Shown here: in pieces, positions 6,547 through 9,457 of the stretch
Layout: every line of letters starts with the position of its first letter
Position numbering within the stretch: the stretch's first letter is position 1
Source: Achromobacter sp.
GTDB taxonomy: Bacteria > Pseudomonadota > Gammaproteobacteria > Burkholderiales > Burkholderiaceae_B
Direction of reading: 5' to 3'
NCBI GenBank assembly: GCA_003454835.1
Contig: DMTA01000503.1
Location: forward strand, 1 to 9,457
DNA length: 9,457 nucleotides
Made by a program: the position numbers and the translations under genes
The notes under the pieces: model-generated
What the model was told of the DNA's origin: nothing
The model's input: only the letters and a program-made list of their open reading frames with translations
Databases searched by the model: none

Positions 6547-6940
6547 GCGGGTTTCAGTTCCCTTTTGGCGCCCGGGCATGGCCAAGATCTGCCTGCCCGT
6601 GGCGGCCTTCTTTTTCATCGTTCTGATCACGGTGGGCAACCTGCCCGGGCTGGCGGCGGACATGTCCGATGCCTTTGGCGACAAGCGGCTGCACCTGGCC
6701 GCCTACGCCTTCCTGACTGGGCTGATCTATGTATCGGTCAACCGGCGCCCGGCGCTGGTGGCCATGCTGGCGGTTACCGCATTGGGAGTGGTAGACGAAT
6801 CAATCCAGTCCCTTTTTCCCTACCGAGAGGCTGAACTCTTAGACCTTTTGGCCGATATCTCAGCGGCTGGTGCAACAGTAATCTCTTTGCACATTGGTAA
6901 CGCAGCCATCGGCTCCTTTCGTGCAGTCACTAAGTCTTAA
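6539..6940 (+). CDS. Small VanZ-like membrane protein
   Basis: A 133-residue membrane protein with the VanZ-family pattern: [12 protein letters not shown] (48-59), then [17 protein letters not shown] (86-102) and LADISAAGA. Membrane segments are likely at about 17-35, 52-66, 71-88 and 108-122. VanZ itself lowers teicoplanin susceptibility. Relatives turn up in exopolysaccharide loci, but their reaction is not established, so no function is assigned. The GTG start at 6539 overlaps the manC stop by 8 bases and would be translationally coupled. An ATG at 6578 (120 residues, beginning just before the first helix) is equally plausible, and neither has a clear ribosome site. The second half is much less GC-rich than its neighbours, with codons such as TTA (Leu101), GTA and ACA that are rare elsewhere in the window. 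Its stop overlaps the ribosome site of gmd. Confidence 0.85.
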   Translation: MSERVSVPFWRPGMAKICLPVAAFFFIVLITVGNLPGLAADMSDAFGDKRLHLAAYAFLTGLIYVSVNRRPALVAMLAVTALGVVDESIQSLFPYREAELLDLLADISAAGATVISLHIGNAAIGSFRAVTKS

Positions 6941-6950
6941 GGACACAACC

Positions 6951-8060
6951 ATGCCAAAACGGGCACTGATTACCGGCGTAACTGGCCAAGACGGGGCCTA
7001 TCTGGCGGAGCTTCTGCTGGCCAAGGGCTATGAGGTCCACGGCATCAAGCGGCGCGCTTCGCTGTTCAATACCGCGCGGATCGACCATCTGTACCAGGAT
7101 CCGCACGACCAGCCCCGCAATTTCGTCCTGCACCACGGCGACATGACGGACTCGTGCAGCCTCATCCGCATCGTGCAGTCGGTCCAGCCCGACGAGATCT
7201 ACAACCTGGCTGCGCAAAGCCATGTGGGCGTCTCGTTCGAGGAGCCGGAATACACGGCCAACGCCGACGGGTTGGGTACCCTGCGCCTGTTGGAAGCCAT
7301 CCGCATCCTGAAGCTGGAAAACAAGTCGCGCTTCTACCAGGCGTCGACGTCCGAGCTGTATGGCCTGGTGCAGGAAACGCCGCAGAAGGAAACGACCCCC
7401 TTCTACCCGCGCAGCCCCTACGCCGCCGCCAAGCTCTACGCCTACTGGATCAGCGTGAACTACCGCGAAGCCTACGGCATGTACGCCTGCAACGGCATCC
7501 TGTTCAACCACGAATCGCCCAAGCGCGGCGAAACCTTCGTGACGCGCAAGATCACCCGCGGCCTGGCGCGCATCGTGCTGGGCCTGCAGGAATGCCTGTA
7601 CCTGGGCAACCTGTCCGCGCTGCGCGACTGGGGCCATGCCCGCGACTACGTCGAAATGCAGTGGCTGATGCTGCAACAGGACACGCCTGAGGACTACGTC
7701 ATCGCGACCGGCATGCAATACAGCGTGCGCGAGTTCATCAACACCGCCGCGCGCGAGCTGGGCATCCTGCTGGCGTGGGAAGGCGAAGGCCTGGAAGAGA
7801 CGGCCACCGTGCTGTTCTCGCCGGTGCATGACGTCAAGGCCGGCCAGGTCATCGTCCGCGTCGATCCGCGCTACTTCCGTCCGACCGAAGTGGAAACCCT
7901 GTTGGGCGATCCCACCAAGGCCCGCGAAAAGCTCGGCTGGTCGCCCCGCACCACGTTCGCGCAGCTCGTCAAGGAAATGGTCGAAGCCGATCTGAAGGAC
8001 GCGCGGCGCGATGCGCTGGTCGAACAGAACGGCTACGAAATCTACGCCTACAAGGAGTAG
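6951..8060 (+). CDS. gmd: GDP-mannose 4,6-dehydratase
   Basis: Converts GDP-D-mannose to GDP-4-keto-6-deoxy-D-mannose with a tightly used NADP cofactor, the first step to GDP-L-fucose (also to GDP-rhamnose and related sugars). 369 residues; E. coli Gmd has 373. It is an extended short-chain dehydrogenase with the glycine motif TGVTGQDG (8-15). The catalytic segment is STSE (132-135) with Tyr157 and Lys161 in SPYAAAK, followed by the family hallmark [21 protein letters not shown] and the C-terminal [19 protein letters not shown]. The ATG at 6951 has AAGGA at 6939-6943, seven bases upstream, overlapping the stop of the VanZ-like gene. An in-frame ATG at 6894 would add 19 unrelated residues and is rejected. 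Its own last codons supply the ribosome site of fcl, six bases away, indicating coupled translation. Confidence 0.98.
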   Translation: MPKRALITGVTGQDGAYLAELLLAKGYEVHGIKRRASLFNTARIDHLYQDPHDQPRNFVLHHGDMTDSCSLIRIVQSVQPDEIYNLAAQSHVGVSFEEPEYTANADGLGTLRLLEAIRILKLENKSRFYQASTSELYGLVQETPQKETTPFYPRSPYAAAKLYAYWISVNYREAYGMYACNGILFNHESPKRGETFVTRKITRGLARIVLGLQECLYLGNLSALRDWGHARDYVEMQWLMLQQDTPEDYVIATGMQYSVREFINTAARELGILLAWEGEGLEETATVLFSPVHDVKAGQVIVRVDPRYFRPTEVETLLGDPTKAREKLGWSPRTTFAQLVKEMVEADLKDARRDALVEQNGYEIYAYKE

Positions 8061-8066
8061 CCCGCC

Positions 8067-9020
8067 ATGACGAACCTGGACCAACGCGTGTTCGTCGCCG
8101 GCCACCGCGGGATGGTGGGCGCGGCGATCACCCGCGAACTGCACCGGCGCGGCTACGAGAACGTGCTGACTCGCAGCCGCGCGGAACTGGACCTGGAAAA
8201 CCAGAACCAGGTGCACCGCTTCTTCTCGACCACGCCGGTCGATGTGGTGTACCTGGCCGCCGCCAAGGTGGGCGGCATCCTGGCCAACCAGACGCATCCG
8301 GTGGACTTTCTGTACAAGAACCTGATGATCCAGTGCAACGTGATCCGCGCCGCGTATGCGGCCGGGGTGCGCAAGCTGCTGTTTCTGGGTTCGTCATGCA
8401 TCTATCCGCGCGAGGCGCCGCAGCCCATCCGCGAGGACGCGCTGCTGACCGGGCCGCTGGAGTCCACCAACGAGCCTTACGCCATCGCCAAGATCGCCGG
8501 TCTGAAGCTGTGCGAGGCCTATCAGCGGGAGCACGGCGCGCGCTTCATCTGCGCCATGCCCACCAACCTGTATGGCCCGCACGACAACTACGACCTGCAC
8601 AGCAGCCACGTGCTGCCGGCCCTGATCCGCAAGTTCCACGAGGGCCGCGAGGCCAACGCGGAAAGCGTGACGATCTGGGGCACCGGGTCGCCGCTGCGCG
8701 AGTTCCTGTACGTGGACGACCTGGCGCAGGCCAGCGTCATGCTGATGGAGCATCCGGACGCCGAGGGCATCTACAACATCGGCGCCGGCCAGGACATCTC
8801 CATCGCGGACCTGGCGCGGCTGGTGGCGCGCGTGATCGGCTACGAGGGCAAGATCGTCTACGACACCTCCAAGCCCGACGGCACGCCGCGCAAGCTGATG
8901 GATTCGTCGCGCGTGCAGGCGCTGGGCTGGCGGCCGGAGATCTCTCTGACGCATGGCATCACGCTGGCCTACGGCCATTTCCTGCGCGAGCGCACGCAAC
9001 AGGCGCTGCCGGTGGCCTGA
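8067..9020 (+). CDS. fcl: GDP-L-fucose synthase (GDP-4-keto-6-deoxymannose 3,5-epimerase/4-reductase)
   Basis: Takes the Gmd product and, by epimerisation at C3 and C5 and NADPH reduction at C4, makes GDP-L-fucose. 317 residues, near E. coli Fcl/WcaG (321). The nucleotide-binding motif is GHRGMVG (12-18), and AAAKVGGI follows a strand as in the family. Catalytic residues are all present: Ser109 and Cys111 in SSCIYP, Tyr138 and Lys142 in YAIAK, and His181 in SHVLPAL. They sit two residues after the E. coli positions 107, 109, 136, 140 and 179. AAGGAG at 8052-8057 is nine bases before the ATG. With gmd immediately upstream, it makes L-fucose a predicted sugar of the polymer. A paralogous reductase making another 6-deoxyhexose is unlikely given the intact epimerase residues. 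Confidence 0.97.
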   Translation: MTNLDQRVFVAGHRGMVGAAITRELHRRGYENVLTRSRAELDLENQNQVHRFFSTTPVDVVYLAAAKVGGILANQTHPVDFLYKNLMIQCNVIRAAYAAGVRKLLFLGSSCIYPREAPQPIREDALLTGPLESTNEPYAIAKIAGLKLCEAYQREHGARFICAMPTNLYGPHDNYDLHSSHVLPALIRKFHEGREANAESVTIWGTGSPLREFLYVDDLAQASVMLMEHPDAEGIYNIGAGQDISIADLARLVARVIGYEGKIVYDTSKPDGTPRKLMDSSRVQALGWRPEISLTHGITLAYGHFLRERTQQALPVA

Positions 9021-9052
9021 CGGCCGCGCCAGCATGACAGACAGGGTTACCG

Positions 9053-9457
9053 ATGCTTGGATTCGTGAAGAAACACATCGCCGGCAATGCCTCCTTCTGG
9101 GGGCTGGTGGAGTACGGCATCGGTCCCGTCGCGGCGCTGGTGGCGCTGCCGATCCTGTTCCGCCAGCTCGGCACGGTCGGCTTCGGCCAGTATTCGATGA
9201 TCATCGCGCTGGCCGGCTTCGGCAACGCGGCCAACCTGGGCGCGGCGGTGACTGCGACCAAGCTGGTGTCCGAGAGCGCGCACGAGCCCGGCGGCGCCTA
9301 TCGCGCGGCCGGCGTCAGCATGTCGCTGATCGGCTGTGCGCTGGCCGTCGTGACCCTGGCTGCCGTGCTGCTGTGGGGCGTGGTGGGGTTGGGCTGGCCA
9401 GAAGCCACGTTCGGCGGCGTGGCGGTGACGATGCTGGCCATGCCGGCGCTCGCCATC
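9053..9457 (+). CDS. wzx: Wzx-like polysaccharide flippase (5' part only)
   Basis: The first 135 codons of an integral membrane protein of the MOP/polysaccharide-transporter superfamily, which would flip the lipid-linked repeat unit across the inner membrane. The start LGFVKKHIAGNASFWGLVEY is followed by PILFRQLGTVGFGQYSMI, which fits the usual Wzx pattern of an Arg/Leu-Gly stretch, Phe-Gly-Gln-Tyr and a second helix. Membrane helices lie at about 17-37, 44-63, 84-108 and from 118 on. The ATG at 9053 has AGGG at 9043-9046, six bases upstream, and follows fcl by 32 bases. The frame is open to the right edge with no stop. Wzx proteins are poorly conserved, so a different member of the superfamily is possible. 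The substrate cannot be deduced. Confidence 0.85.
   Translation, partial: MLGFVKKHIAGNASFWGLVEYGIGPVAALVALPILFRQLGTVGFGQYSMIIALAGFGNAANLGAAVTATKLVSESAHEPGGAYRAAGVSMSLIGCALAVVTLAAVLLWGVVGLGWPEATFGGVAVTMLAMPALAI

Noticed and set aside
5164..6684. A 506-codon open frame on the minus strand opposite manC
   Set aside because: It is antisense to a complete, motif-rich enzyme. The predicted protein is Arg/His/Val/Asp-rich with no recognisable domain, as is usual for antisense frames in GC-rich genes.
6930..8297. A 455-codon open frame on the minus strand spanning gmd and the start of fcl
   Set aside because: It crosses two well-identified genes in antisense and has shadow-type composition, with no domain or ribosome site.
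9034..9220. Alternative start ATG at 9034 for the gene after fcl
   Set aside because: It lies in a different frame, giving an Arg-rich product without hydrophobic segments. The frame from 9053 gives membrane helices and has a proper ribosome site.

Overview
The window is the core of an exopolysaccharide or capsule locus of the Wzx/Wzy, colanic-acid-like type. It comes from a GC-rich proteobacterium. GC content, codon use and the Wza/Wzc/WcaJ set together with GDP-fucose genes fit Burkholderiales, possibly the Achromobacter/Bordetella group. That placement is an inference from style; no taxonomic marker is present.

Layout. Bases 1-1757 (minus strand) hold a Wzc-type polysaccharide co-polymerase/tyrosine autokinase, cut by the left edge just after its Walker A motif. 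Bases 1823-2959 (minus) hold a Wza-type outer-membrane export lipoprotein. The 65 bp between them contain a strong GC hairpin and no wzb phosphatase gene. Bases 2960-3201 are a divergent control region with several candidate sites: an ops-like core, a 15-bp dyad and a pair of CCTAAGCC repeats. From 3202 to the right edge one tightly packed plus-strand operon runs: wcaJ (initiating glycosyl-1-phosphate transferase), gmm (Nudix GDP-mannose hydrolase), manC (bifunctional mannose-6-phosphate isomerase/GDP-mannose pyrophosphorylase), a small VanZ-like membrane protein, gmd, fcl, and the start of a Wzx-type flippase cut by the right edge.

How they work together. ManC supplies GDP-mannose. Gmd and Fcl convert it to GDP-L-fucose, and Gmm can hydrolyse surplus GDP-hexose. 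WcaJ loads the first sugar phosphate on undecaprenyl phosphate, Wzx would flip the finished repeat unit, and Wzc and Wza would control chain length and export. The predicted product is therefore a fucose-containing (and perhaps mannose-containing) polysaccharide. The glycosyltransferases, the Wzy polymerase, phosphomannomutase and the Wzb phosphatase are not in the window and presumably lie outside it.

The genes belong to known families. The less ordinary parts are the divergent control region, the missing wzb, the VanZ-like gene inside a sugar-nucleotide operon, and an AT-richer patch at its 3' end. I see no mobile element, tRNA, rRNA or CRISPR array.
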